DNA of 64,000 nucleotides, taken from Sacculina carcini (Eukaryota; Arthropoda; Thecostraca; Sacculinidae). The position numbers were made by a program, and so were the translations under genes. The stretch lies in NCBI GenBank assembly GCA_916048095.2, contig OU696585.1, forward strand, positions 7,162,966 to 7,226,965, read 5' to 3'. The stretch's first letter is position 1. Every line of letters starts with the position of its first letter. Below the pieces are notes generated by a model. The model did no database searches and was not told the DNA's origin. It was given only the letters and a program-made list of their open reading frames with translations. This document shows, in pieces, positions 8,585 through 17,550 of this stretch.

Positions 8585-9870
8585 AGTTGAAAATCTGTGC
8601 TGACACGTCCGGCGCTGTCAATTGTGATTTCGTTTTCAAACGTGGCGTAGATTAGAACGTTAATTGTCTCGGGTAGAGCGTAGGAGAATGCCAGCTCACA
8701 CCTCACATTACCTTGTTCACGCGGATGCAAATGATCACCACCACACTGATCCGGAGTCAAATCTACAATAAACAGAGTATAGCCGGACGCATAATCATCA
8801 TGTGTGATATCCAGGCCCTGATTTTCCGTATCGAGACCGGTGCCGTCAAACAGTGACAGATACGATCTCATGTATAGACCTTTTGTGAAATCGGGGCGAT
8901 AAGGGTGTGACGGGTATGGCTCGCCATTTATATAGAACTGAAGACTGTTTAGATGGTAGTGGTGAAAATTCCATGGGTTTTTCTGTAGCGATCCATGATA
9001 CGCTTCAGTGCTTACGAGTCCCAACAGAATTTGTCGCGGCACTTGTGAGGTGAAAATATTATTCAGCGTTCCACTCATGTTTCCTTTGGGGAGAGTATAT
9101 GTTTTCAGTAGAACTCGTGGAATAGGATAACGGGCTGGTGTCTTCGCCAGCTGTTTGTGAAAATTCACCCACATCGAGTCGGATAGCGTTATTTTCTCGA
9201 CATGCACACACAGGTCGACAATTTCAATCTTGTATTCTCCCTCGGCACCGAGTAGAGCAAACTGATCAGAGTTTCGAATCAGTTTGAGTTTCTCCGAAAC
9301 TGTACCGGGCAATATACGACATTGATGGTTGGTATCCAGTTGTAGCGGTATACAAAAATCAAAAACTTTGCTTCCAGCCACCCATTGTTTGCGTTCGTTA
9401 AAACCAATGTTCAAAAGTTTAACATCATGCAAGTGTCCAGCAGTATCTTTACGCCAAAAACCCGACCGTAAATGACCGTTTTTAGCGTTCTGGTTATACG
9501 ACAACAACGTCTCAAGATAGGCACGATAGCCATACAGCGCGCTGGAATCCGATACAATAGTATCACCAATCTGGTAGTCAATCTGTTTGAAGAGAGCATG
9601 TGGTAGCAGATTGACAACGCTCACGTTGGCGTCGTCCATTAGCTCGCTACCGTCACGATTGACAACACGTGCTTTGCCATAGAGCCTGGTTTTTGATGGA
9701 CGCGTAGACGATTTACCGAGCGCAGGTAAGTGAAATTCAAACGGACCTTCGCTGCTTAGTCGACTCACTGGGTAATATACATGGGTTTTGGACGATTTCA
9801 CACTGGTTTCAAACACTGGTCGAGAGAATACCTCGGTTATTTCACAAGCGCATTCGTCTACGTTTTGCAT
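8581..9870 (-). CDS. MCP: Double-jelly-roll major capsid protein (left arm)
   Basis: Polinton/adintovirus hexon-type major capsid protein, of the family often labelled 'F54H12.2-like' in invertebrates. Recognisable landmarks run in order: an ECACEITEVF...VFETSV start, YYPVSRLSSEGPFEFHLP, LLPHALFKQIDYQIGDTIV, YGYRAYLETLLSY, SGFWRKDTAGHL, then in the second half PRQILLGLVSTEAYHGS, LNSLQFYINGEPYP and a C-terminal LAFSYALPETINVLIYATF strand. The frame is open from 9957, but the family-like start is Met30 at 9870, giving 429 aa. That start overlaps the preceding core gene by 29 bp. The protein would form the trimeric capsomers of an icosahedral shell. The frame looks whole. Confidence 0.92.
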   Translation of the reverse strand: MQNVDECACEITEVFSRPVFETSVKSSKTHVYYPVSRLSSEGPFEFHLPALGKSSTRPSKTRLYGKARVVNRDGSELMDDANVSVVNLLPHALFKQIDYQIGDTIVSDSSALYGYRAYLETLLSYNQNAKNGHLRSGFWRKDTAGHLHDVKLLNIGFNERKQWVAGSKVFDFCIPLQLDTNHQCRILPGTVSEKLKLIRNSDQFALLGAEGEYKIEIVDLCVHVEKITLSDSMWVNFHKQLAKTPARYPIPRVLLKTYTLPKGNMSGTLNNIFTSQVPRQILLGLVSTEAYHGSLQKNPWNFHHYHLNSLQFYINGEPYPSHPYRPDFTKGLYMRSYLSLFDGTGLDTENQGLDITHDDYASGYTLFIVDLTPDQCGGDHLHPREQGNVRCELAFSYALPETINVLIYATFENEITIDSAGRVSTDFQL

Positions 9871-10231
9871 TGTCAAAGATGTCGCGTTCCTGTTGACGTC
9901 GTTGACCAACACCTTTTCGTTTTGTCGGTCGTCGAGAGACTGATTGATTCGTCGCACGATTTATACTATTTATACTGGTTCGAAGAATACGTTTAGCTTC
10001 GTGTCGAGAGCGATTGCGGACGGCTTGACTTGCATTTTCTCCGTCGAGAACGTCTTGCAGTGTGCGTACCCCCGTCTTCAAGGCGGATTTGGCCAGATGT
10101 TTTGTCAGAGGTTGTTTGGCAACAGTTTTGATGGCGGGTACCACCACTCTCATTAAGCCTCTAAAAATACTCCCAAGTCCGCTACCACGCTGTATCATTG
10201 GACCTCGAAATATCAACTGAGAATTTGTCAT
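9842..10231 (-). CDS. Basic core/pVI-like minor capsid protein, 129 aa (left arm)
   Basis: The start is chosen at 10231, where ATG overlaps the upstream TGA (ATGA). The frame is open further, from 10270. The N-terminal region has IQRGSGLGSIFRGLMR, a Gly-rich then amphipathic/hydrophobic helix ending VVVPAIKTVAKQP, followed by LKTGVRTLQDVLDGENASQ and a very basic C-terminus (RRPTKRKG, NAKRRRMRL). This layout fits the small pVI/pX-like proteins between penton and hexon genes in adenoviruses and adintovirus/Polinton elements, which bind DNA or the inner capsid and include membrane-lytic helices. Exact orthology to pVI, pX or pVII is not decidable by eye. Confidence 0.72.
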   Translation of the reverse strand: MTNSQLIFRGPMIQRGSGLGSIFRGLMRVVVPAIKTVAKQPLTKHLAKSALKTGVRTLQDVLDGENASQAVRNRSRHEAKRILRTSINSINRATNQSVSRRPTKRKGVGQRRQQERDIFDNAKRRRMRL

Positions 10232-11715
10232 TGTTGTTTTTGCATAAAATGTAGTGTCAGGTACGAACAACCGTGGTGAAATGGAACCAATTGTCCATTG
10301 CTTTGTCTTATATGCACTCCCAGATCGGTAATGAACTCATCTTCCAGCGGTACATACTGAATTTGATTGAATGTTCGATGAATTTGAGGTGATTGTATAT
10401 CGTTCGTGTACGGACTGACAACACGTAATACCGGAGCCATAGTATCACCAACCATCTGCGCCTGTAGCTTGTCCATGTAGATATACAAAAATGTTGGGTT
10501 GAGTCGACTTACATCCATCACATTCGACGAGCGTGTATGTTTTTCAATAACAACGCGACTATCTGACACTACGTGGCTGGTGAACCCAAGAGCCCTAGCT
10601 ATTTTGGTGCTTACTGATACGTCAGTGTCCCCACACCATACATGTCCACCAGTATCCAGAGTGAGCACTTGTCTACCGCAAACATAGTGGAAATTTTCCA
10701 GCAGCGCCTGATTGGACATGTAGTGCCCAGTGATGAGTTGGAATGTCTCACCATCAATCTCGAATTCATTCATACGATTTTCTACATTCAGCCAGCGAGC
10801 GGAAAATGTGATTTCGGCCAGTCCAACAGTCCACGAACGATCTAGATTCAGTGGTGCCGGTAGCTGAACACGAAATTGAGATGCAGTGTTTCCAGGATAA
10901 AGATGCAGACAGCTCGAACTGTCCAACGACACATAGAAGCATTGGCTGGACATTTTTCGAAAATGCAGCGTCAAAATTAGCCCTGGGCCGGTAGTGAAAG
11001 AGAATTTCTTACGGGATTCGTCAAGGATTTTTACCTGAACAGTAGATATATTGGAATGTGACAAAGGTTTATAATACATTTGATTAAATACCAATTCTTG
11101 TATAGGCGACGTATTAATCACATGTATTTGACGGAGTTGTGGTTGCAGTGAGCGGTTGACAATTTGTGCAGCTACAAGATCTGTTTCGATAGTCAACAAT
11201 TGCGTCGAGGCTGGGTCCAACTGAAACGGTGTGGACATGACCATGGTGATATCGCTGGCGTCAAACACACCATAATGTGCATAGTGATATCGTCGTGTCG
11301 AGTGTGCTATCGATCCGTTGACATGCAATAGTCGGGAAAATTGTTCGCTTATGTGCAACACAATGTTTGTAGCCTCCAGCCATAAATGATTGTCTCGTGA
11401 TACTTTTACTTTCACATGATCGCTATTCACATGCGTTTGTAGCGCCGAAATGAACGTATCCACAGTATACTTGCCAGCATACACTGTTGATGATTTATTG
11501 AGATCGTCCGTATTTGGACTGTACTCTGAAAATATTATATCTTTGTTGAGGGTCAGCCAGTTGGTGGGCAGTAAAACAGAGTGTAAGGCCACTTGCCATT
11601 GTTGTGTATCTAAGCATAAAGGCTGAGCGAGATTCACCGAGAATTCAGCGGTGGTGTTATGTGCGAAGGTCTTAGTGCTTGCCACACTTGGCAACGTTAC
11701 ATAAAACTCATTCAT
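10228..11715 (-). CDS. Duplicated penton/minor capsid-like protein, 495 aa (left arm)
   Basis: The frame is open through an upstream microsatellite, but the real start is the Met at 11715 (MNEFYVTLPS), 40 bp downstream of TATATAAG. The protein is an internal tandem duplication. Half one begins FYVTLPS...NTTAEFSVNL...QQWQVALHSV and ends LILTLHF. Half two begins FYVSLDS...NTASQFRVQL...RSWTVGLAEI and ends YLTLHF. The FYVTLPS/'NT...F...L...W.VGL' signature is familiar from proteins beside Polinton-type capsid genes, taken as penton or minor capsid jelly-rolls. A vertex or spike role is inferred from position upstream of core, hexon and protease, the adenovirus order. No split is seen between the halves, so it appears to be one polypeptide. 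Confidence 0.82.
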   Translation of the reverse strand: MNEFYVTLPSVASTKTFAHNTTAEFSVNLAQPLCLDTQQWQVALHSVLLPTNWLTLNKDIIFSEYSPNTDDLNKSSTVYAGKYTVDTFISALQTHVNSDHVKVKVSRDNHLWLEATNIVLHISEQFSRLLHVNGSIAHSTRRYHYAHYGVFDASDITMVMSTPFQLDPASTQLLTIETDLVAAQIVNRSLQPQLRQIHVINTSPIQELVFNQMYYKPLSHSNISTVQVKILDESRKKFSFTTGPGLILTLHFRKMSSQCFYVSLDSSSCLHLYPGNTASQFRVQLPAPLNLDRSWTVGLAEITFSARWLNVENRMNEFEIDGETFQLITGHYMSNQALLENFHYVCGRQVLTLDTGGHVWCGDTDVSVSTKIARALGFTSHVVSDSRVVIEKHTRSSNVMDVSRLNPTFLYIYMDKLQAQMVGDTMAPVLRVVSPYTNDIQSPQIHRTFNQIQYVPLEDEFITDLGVHIRQSNGQLVPFHHGCSYLTLHFMQKQQ

Positions 11716-11754
11716 ATCGACCAGTACACTAAGTATATTAATGCGTTTGTCGAT

Positions 11755-11762
11755 CTTATATA
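11755..11762 (-). promoter_or_regulatory. TATA box TATATAAG (left arm capsid cluster)
   Basis: Read on the minus strand, TATATAAG lies about 40 bp before the penton-like start codon, leaving a short 5' leader. Canonical spacing for a core promoter. Confidence 0.55.
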
Positions 11763-11802
11763 CAAACAGGAAACAAAATAAACTCATATAAAAAGAAGAA
11801 AT

Positions 11803-11803
<1 letters not shown>

Positions 11804-11864
<61 letters not shown>

Positions 11865-11975
11865 GCGCGCGCGTGCTGGGCCTCGCGGTAGACCAAAACA
11901 TACGCACACGCATACACACTGACCCACGCGCGCGCGCGCGTGTGTGCCGGGGCTCTCGAAAACCTGTTCGACATG

Positions 11976-12062
<87 letters not shown>
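11804..12062. repeat. Alternating purine-pyrimidine block (left of centre)
   Basis: Successive (CA)n, (TA)n, (CG)n, then (CG)n and a long (CA)n interrupted once, with little unique sequence between. The mirror is 13105-13375, where the (TA)n is 12 bp longer. Such tracts favour Z-DNA and cruciform structures and polymerase slippage. Confidence 0.9.
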
Positions 12063-12063
<1 letters not shown>

Positions 12064-12568
12064 CGCCGCAGTGTTTAATTCTGAATTAATACTTCAAGGT
12101 GCTAACTACACCTAGATTAGCTGATACAGATGTACTGGCGATGTTGAATAAAATTTGAATTAATGAAGACTTAACGTTCGCACACACATGTGTAACCCGC
12201 ACCTAGAAATACACAGGAAAAAATAAAAGATAAAAAAGGGAACCATTCACGTAAAGCTCAATTAAATCAAAGGAACTCTGTGAAAACACACCTCATTGAG
12301 ACGTTCTAGTTTCTAGAGCTTCCAACTACTCTATACACCGCCTCTTGAATGGTGGTATGGGACGGACCGCTCTGGTGACACACACACACACACACACATA
12401 AATACAAGTGGTAAAATACACTATCATGCAGGTAATTTTTACGTCAATAAAGTAAATTATATAGAGTAACGTCAATAGTATCATCAGCATAAGATTCGAT
12501 GTCAAATAGATGTCTTACCTTCGGGTGAAATGCGTCACGAGCGGTTGAGCATCCTGGGAAAAAACCTC

Positions 12569-12598
12569 ATCCCCGCCCCACAGAACGAGAGCGAGGAA
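12569..12598. other. 30 bp unique spacer at palindrome centre
   Basis: The left arm ends ...AAAAAACCTC at 12568 and the right arm begins GAGGTTTTTT at 12599. The 30 bp between are GC-rich and not self-complementary. A short asymmetric spacer is what fold-back repair of a broken end leaves. Confidence 0.9.
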
Positions 12599-13103
12599 GA
12601 GGTTTTTTCCCAGGATGCTCAACCGCTCGTGACGCATTTCACCCGAAGGTAAGACATCTATTTGACATCGAATCTTATGCTGATGATACTATTGACGTTA
12701 CTCTATATAATTTACTTTATTGACGTAAAAATTACCTGCATGATAGTGTATTTTACCACTTGTATTTATGTGTGTGTGTGTGTGTGTGTCACCAGAGCGG
12801 TCCGTCCCATACCACCATTCAAGAGGCGGTGTATAGAGTAGTTGGAAGCTCTAGAAACTAGAACGTCTCAATGAGGTGTGTTTTCACAGAGTTCCTTTGA
12901 TTTAATTGAGCTTTACGTGAATGGTTCCCTTTTTTATCTTTTATTTTTTCCTGTGTATTTCTAGGTGCGGGTTACACATGTGTGTGCGAACGTTAAGTCT
13001 TCATTAATTCAAATTTTATTCAACATCGCCAGTACATCTGTATCAGCTAATCTAGGTGTAGTTAGCACCTTGAAGTATTAATTCAGAATTAAACACTGCG
13101 GCG

Positions 13104-13104
<1 letters not shown>

Positions 13105-13191
<87 letters not shown>

Positions 13192-13302
13192 CATGTCGAA
13201 CAGGTTTTCGAGAGCCCCGGCACACACGCGCGCGCGCGCGTGGGTCAGTGTGTATGCGTGTGCGTATGTTTTGGTCTACCGCGAGGCCCAGCACGCGCGC
13301 GC

Positions 13303-13375
<73 letters not shown>
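13105..13375. repeat. Alternating purine-pyrimidine block (right of centre)
   Basis: Mirror of 11804-12062: (GT)n, (CG)n, (TA)n and (GT)n. The (TA)n tract is 12 bp longer than in the left arm, the main length difference between the arms. Confidence 0.9.
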
Positions 13376-13376
<1 letters not shown>

Positions 13377-13416
13377 ATTTCTTCTTTTTATATGAGTTTA
13401 TTTTGTTTCCTGTTTG

Positions 13417-13424
13417 TATATAAG
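13417..13424 (+). promoter_or_regulatory. TATA box TATATAAG (right arm capsid cluster)
   Basis: Mirror of the left-arm box, 40 bp before the ATG at 13464. Confidence 0.55.
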
Positions 13425-13463
13425 ATCGACAAACGCATTAATATACTTAGTGTACTGGTCGAT

Positions 13464-14951
13464 ATGAATGAGTTTTATGTAACGTTGCCAAGTGTGGCAA
13501 GCACTAAGACCTTCGCACATAACACCACCGCTGAATTCTCGGTGAATCTCGCTCAGCCTTTATGCTTAGATACACAACAATGGCAAGTGGCCTTACACTC
13601 TGTTTTACTGCCCACCAACTGGCTGACCCTCAACAAAGATATAATATTTTCAGAGTACAGTCCAAATACGGACGATCTCAATAAATCATCAACAGTGTAT
13701 GCTGGCAAGTATACTGTGGATACGTTCATTTCGGCGCTACAAACGCATGTGAATAGCGATCATGTGAAAGTAAAAGTATCACGAGACAATCATTTATGGC
13801 TGGAGGCTACAAACATTGTGTTGCACATAAGCGAACAATTTTCCCGACTATTGCATGTCAACGGATCGATAGCACACTCGACACGACGATATCACTATGC
13901 ACATTATGGTGTGTTTGACGCCAGCGATATCACCATGGTCATGTCCACACCGTTTCAGTTGGACCCAGCCTCGACGCAATTGTTGACTATCGAAACAGAT
14001 CTTGTAGCTGCACAAATAGTCAACCGCTCACTGCAACCACAACTCCGTCAAATACATGTGACTAATACGTCGCCTATACAAGAATTGGTATTTAATCAAA
14101 TGTATTATAAACCTTTGTCACATTCCAATATATCTACTGTTCAGGTAAAAATCCTTGACGAATCCCGTAAGAAATTCTCTTTCACTACCGGCCCAGGGCT
14201 AATTTTGACGCTGCATTTTCGAAAAATGTCCAGCCAATGCTTCTATGTGTCGTTGGACAGTTCGAGCTGTCTGCATCTTTATCCTGGAAACACTGCATCT
14301 CAATTTCGTGTTCAGCTACCGGCACCACTGAATCTAGATCGTTCGTGGACTGTTGGACTGGCCGAAATCACATTTTCCGCTCGCTGGCTGAATGTAGAAA
14401 ATCGTATGAATGAATTCGAGATTGATGGTGAGACATTCCAACTCATCACTGGGCACTACATGTCCAATCAGGCGCTGCTGGAAAATTTCCACTATGTTTG
14501 CGGTAGACAAGTGCTCACTCTGGATACTGGTGGACATGTATGGTGTGGGGACACTGACGTATCAGTAAGCACCAAAATAGCTAGGGCTCTTGGGTTCACC
14601 AGCCACGTAGTGTCAGATAGTCGCGTTGTTATTGAAAAACATACACGCTCGTCGAATGTGATGGATGTAAGTCGACTCAACCCAACATTTTTGTATATCT
14701 ACATGGACAAGCTACAGGCGCAGATGGTTGGTGATACTATGGCTCCGGTATTACGTGTTGTCAGTCCGTACACGAACGATATACAATCACCTCAAATTCA
14801 TCGAACATTCAATCAAATTCAGTATGTACCGCTGGAAGATGAGTTCATTACCGATCTGGGAGTGCATATAAGACAAAGCAATGGACAATTGGTTCCATTT
14901 CACCACGGTTGTTCGTACCTGACACTACATTTTATGCAAAAACAACAATGA
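13464..14951 (+). CDS. Duplicated penton/minor capsid-like protein, 495 aa (right arm)
   Basis: Mirror copy of the left-arm gene with one visible amino-acid difference (Ile in the left arm, Thr here, in HV[I/T]NTSPIQ near the end of the first half). The start is the Met of MNEFYVTLPS; upstream codons of the open frame are microsatellite. The stop overlaps the next ATG as ATGA. Two FYV[TS]L...LTLHF halves of ~245 aa each are intact here too. Confidence 0.82.
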   Translation: MNEFYVTLPSVASTKTFAHNTTAEFSVNLAQPLCLDTQQWQVALHSVLLPTNWLTLNKDIIFSEYSPNTDDLNKSSTVYAGKYTVDTFISALQTHVNSDHVKVKVSRDNHLWLEATNIVLHISEQFSRLLHVNGSIAHSTRRYHYAHYGVFDASDITMVMSTPFQLDPASTQLLTIETDLVAAQIVNRSLQPQLRQIHVTNTSPIQELVFNQMYYKPLSHSNISTVQVKILDESRKKFSFTTGPGLILTLHFRKMSSQCFYVSLDSSSCLHLYPGNTASQFRVQLPAPLNLDRSWTVGLAEITFSARWLNVENRMNEFEIDGETFQLITGHYMSNQALLENFHYVCGRQVLTLDTGGHVWCGDTDVSVSTKIARALGFTSHVVSDSRVVIEKHTRSSNVMDVSRLNPTFLYIYMDKLQAQMVGDTMAPVLRVVSPYTNDIQSPQIHRTFNQIQYVPLEDEFITDLGVHIRQSNGQLVPFHHGCSYLTLHFMQKQQ

Positions 14952-15337
14952 CAAATTCTCAGTTGATATTTCGAGGTCCAATGATACAGCGTGGTAGCGG
15001 ACTTGGGAGTATTTTTAGAGGCTTAATGAGAGTGGTGGTACCCGCCATCAAAACTGTTGCCAAACAACCTCTGACAAAACATCTGGCCAAATCCGCCTTG
15101 AAGACGGGGGTACGCACACTGCAAGACGTTCTCGACGGAGAAAATGCAAGTCAAGCCGTCCGCAATCGCTCTCGACACGAAGCTAAACGTATTCTTCGAA
15201 CCAGTATAAATAGTATAAATCGTGCGACGAATCAATCAGTCTCTCGACGACCGACAAAACGAAAAGGTGTTGGTCAACGACGTCAACAGGAACGCGACAT
15301 CTTTGACAATGCAAAACGTAGACGAATGCGCTTGTGA
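14948..15337 (+). CDS. Basic core/pVI-like minor capsid protein, 129 aa (right arm)
   Basis: Identical in sequence to the left-arm copy. Gly-rich RGSGLGSIFRG segment, hydrophobic helix, LKTGVRTLQDVLDG, and an Arg/Lys-rich tail. Its last 29 bp overlap the start of the capsid gene. Confidence 0.72.
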   Translation: MTNSQLIFRGPMIQRGSGLGSIFRGLMRVVVPAIKTVAKQPLTKHLAKSALKTGVRTLQDVLDGENASQAVRNRSRHEAKRILRTSINSINRATNQSVSRRPTKRKGVGQRRQQERDIFDNAKRRRMRL

Positions 15338-16598
15338 AATAACCGAGGTATTCTCTCGACCAGTGTTTGAAACCAGTGTGAAATCGTCCAAAACCCATGT
15401 ATATTACCCAGTGAGTCGACTAAGCAGCGAAGGTCCGTTTGAATTTCACTTACCTGCGCTCGGTAAATCGTCTACGCGTCCATCAAAAACCAGGCTCTAT
15501 GGCAAAGCACGTGTTGTCAATCGTGACGGTAGCGAGCTAATGGACGACGCCAACGTGAGCGTTGTCAATCTGCTACCACATGCTCTCTTCAAACAGATTG
15601 ACTACCAGATTGGTGATACTATTGTATCGGATTCCAGCGCGCTGTATGGCTATCGTGCCTATCTTGAGACGTTGTTGTCGTATAACCAGAACGCTAAAAA
15701 CGGTCATTTACGGTCGGGTTTTTGGCGTAAAGATACTGCTGGACACTTGCATGATGTTAAACTTTTGAACATTGGTTTTAACGAACGCAAACAATGGGTG
15801 GCTGGAAGCAAAGTTTTTGATTTTTGTATACCGCTACAACTGGATACCAACCATCAATGTCGTATATTGCCCGGTACAGTTTCGGAGAAACTCAAACTGA
15901 TTCGAAACTCTGATCAGTTTGCTCTACTCGGTGCCGAGGGAGAATACAAGATTGAAATTGTCGACCTGTGTGTGCATGTCGAGAAAATAACGCTATCCGA
16001 CTCGATGTGGGTGAATTTTCACAAACAGCTGGCGAAGACACCAGCCCGTTATCCTATTCCACGAGTTCTACTGAAAACATATACTCTCCCCAAAGGAAAC
16101 ATGAGTGGAACGCTGAATAATATTTTCACCTCACAAGTGCCGCGACAAATTCTGTTGGGACTCGTAAGCACTGAAGCGTATCATGGATCGCTACAGAAAA
16201 ACCCATGGAATTTTCACCACTACCATCTAAACAGTCTTCAGTTCTATATAAATGGCGAGCCATACCCGTCACACCCTTATCGCCCCGATTTCACAAAAGG
16301 TCTATACATGAGATCGTATCTGTCACTGTTTGACGGCACCGGTCTCGATACGGAAAATCAGGGCCTGGATATCACACATGATGATTATGCGTCCGGCTAT
16401 ACTCTGTTTATTGTAGATTTGACTCCGGATCAGTGTGGTGGTGATCATTTGCATCCGCGTGAACAAGGTAATGTGAGGTGTGAGCTGGCATTCTCCTACG
16501 CTCTACCCGAGACAATTAACGTTCTAATCTACGCCACGTTTGAAAACGAAATCACAATTGACAGCGCCGGACGTGTCAGCACAGATTTTCAACTATGA
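15309..16598 (+). CDS. MCP: Double-jelly-roll major capsid protein (right arm)
   Basis: Mirror copy, 429 aa from the preferred Met at 15309 (the frame is open from 15222). Same landmarks as the left copy, including YGYRAYLETLLSY and SGFWRKDTAGHL. Stop and protease start overlap as ATGA. Confidence 0.92.
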   Translation: MQNVDECACEITEVFSRPVFETSVKSSKTHVYYPVSRLSSEGPFEFHLPALGKSSTRPSKTRLYGKARVVNRDGSELMDDANVSVVNLLPHALFKQIDYQIGDTIVSDSSALYGYRAYLETLLSYNQNAKNGHLRSGFWRKDTAGHLHDVKLLNIGFNERKQWVAGSKVFDFCIPLQLDTNHQCRILPGTVSEKLKLIRNSDQFALLGAEGEYKIEIVDLCVHVEKITLSDSMWVNFHKQLAKTPARYPIPRVLLKTYTLPKGNMSGTLNNIFTSQVPRQILLGLVSTEAYHGSLQKNPWNFHHYHLNSLQFYINGEPYPSHPYRPDFTKGLYMRSYLSLFDGTGLDTENQGLDITHDDYASGYTLFIVDLTPDQCGGDHLHPREQGNVRCELAFSYALPETINVLIYATFENEITIDSAGRVSTDFQL

Positions 16599-17041
16599 AC
16601 GCTCTTGAATTGGAACGGCTGCTCGACACAGTCGCCACATTTCGAGGGGTTTGGGCGTGCGACCGGCTAAAACATTTCACATTTGCTCGTGGTGTGCGCA
16701 CATCAATTATTGTGAATATACAACCGCGCTGGCAATCGGGTCTGCATTGGGTCGTGTTTGCCTGGGACGGTGAAAATCTCCAATATTTCGACTCGTCTGG
16801 CAACTCACCCATCTGGCATCCCTCGTTTGTAAATTTTATAAACAAACATGTCAATTACAGTCGATGTATGTTGAACACGCGCGTCATTCAGGCGCCGGAC
16901 TCGGACGTGTGTGGACAGTACTGTGCCCTATTTGTTGCATTGTTTGACGCCGGCTGGGATCTGCACGATTTCGTTTCGTGCCTATCCACCGATCCTGCTA
17001 TCAACAATCAGCTTTTAGCGCTGGTATGGTCATACTTGTAG
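16595..17041 (+). CDS. PRO: Adenain-type maturation protease, 148 aa (right arm)
   Basis: Mirror copy with the same His51/Asp66/Gln99/Cys106 set. The protein sequence is unchanged from the left arm. Confidence 0.93.
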   Translation: MNALELERLLDTVATFRGVWACDRLKHFTFARGVRTSIIVNIQPRWQSGLHWVVFAWDGENLQYFDSSGNSPIWHPSFVNFINKHVNYSRCMLNTRVIQAPDSDVCGQYCALFVALFDAGWDLHDFVSCLSTDPAINNQLLALVWSYL

Positions 17042-17550
17042 ACTGTGACGGTTTCCAGCACAAGGATTCGCCTTTTGTTGTCAAGGAATTGGTTGTGCAT
17101 GACCTGTGTTCGGGGTACTTGTGGCACACCATCTTACCGCCTCCACATTTAAAACTCAACGTTGAGCGACGCAACTATTTTCTATTTTTGACGGCGACCC
17201 TACACGGCTTGGAATATAATTACAATCCTTACAACACGCACAAGTATGAACAAAAGCTGCGCGACGCAAGTTCCCTCATACAACGTCTAGCACCCGACCA
17301 CATCTACGCCAAAGGACTCGACAAGGCTCGTCGACTTTCGCATCTACTTGAACTACACATTGAAAATCTCGAAGACATCCTACCTGACTACTTATCCATG
17401 AACGCACGCAACATACATGTACTACCCAACATCACGCCGTGTCCATATAATCATGTCATTCCTACAAACTGCTGTATTTTACGTTGTCAACATTTCGCTA
17501 AATTGATGTATGCAATGAATCTGTGTACACCGCGCATGCTACCATTTTAA
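17026..17550 (+). CDS. Conserved Polinton-associated protein, ~174 aa (right arm)
   Basis: Mirror copy. The preferred start is MVILVDCDGFQ at 17026, inside the protease 3' end. One silent base difference from the left arm is visible near the C-terminus. AATAAA overlaps the stop codon region (17549-17554). Confidence 0.68.
   Translation: MVILVDCDGFQHKDSPFVVKELVVHDLCSGYLWHTILPPPHLKLNVERRNYFLFLTATLHGLEYNYNPYNTHKYEQKLRDASSLIQRLAPDHIYAKGLDKARRLSHLLELHIENLEDILPDYLSMNARNIHVLPNITPCPYNHVIPTNCCILRCQHFAKLMYAMNLCTPRMLPF

Larger units (their letters stand above)
11716..13463. promoter_or_regulatory. Central divergent promoter region of the palindrome
   Basis: This 1.75 kb non-coding centre separates the two divergent capsid clusters. 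It includes TATA boxes at both edges, mirrored (TA)n, (CG)n and (GT)n/(CA)n tracts, ~500 bp of mirrored unique sequence per side, short (CA)n/(GT)n, and the 30 bp spacer. Almost the whole span can self-pair, so it could extrude as a cruciform or serve as a bidirectional promoter or replication start. No gene is supported in it. Confidence 0.6.

Noticed and set aside
11716-12063. N-terminal extension of the penton-like frame (116 codons)
   Set aside because: It is encoded by (GT)n, (CG)n and (TA)n tracts upstream of a TATA box. The family-like start is MNEFYVTLPS at 11715.
12541-12630. Palindrome explained by a missed PacBio hairpin adapter
   Set aside because: The 30 bp centre does not resemble the common adapter, and the arms have a few real-looking differences. 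Other fold-back artefacts are not excluded.
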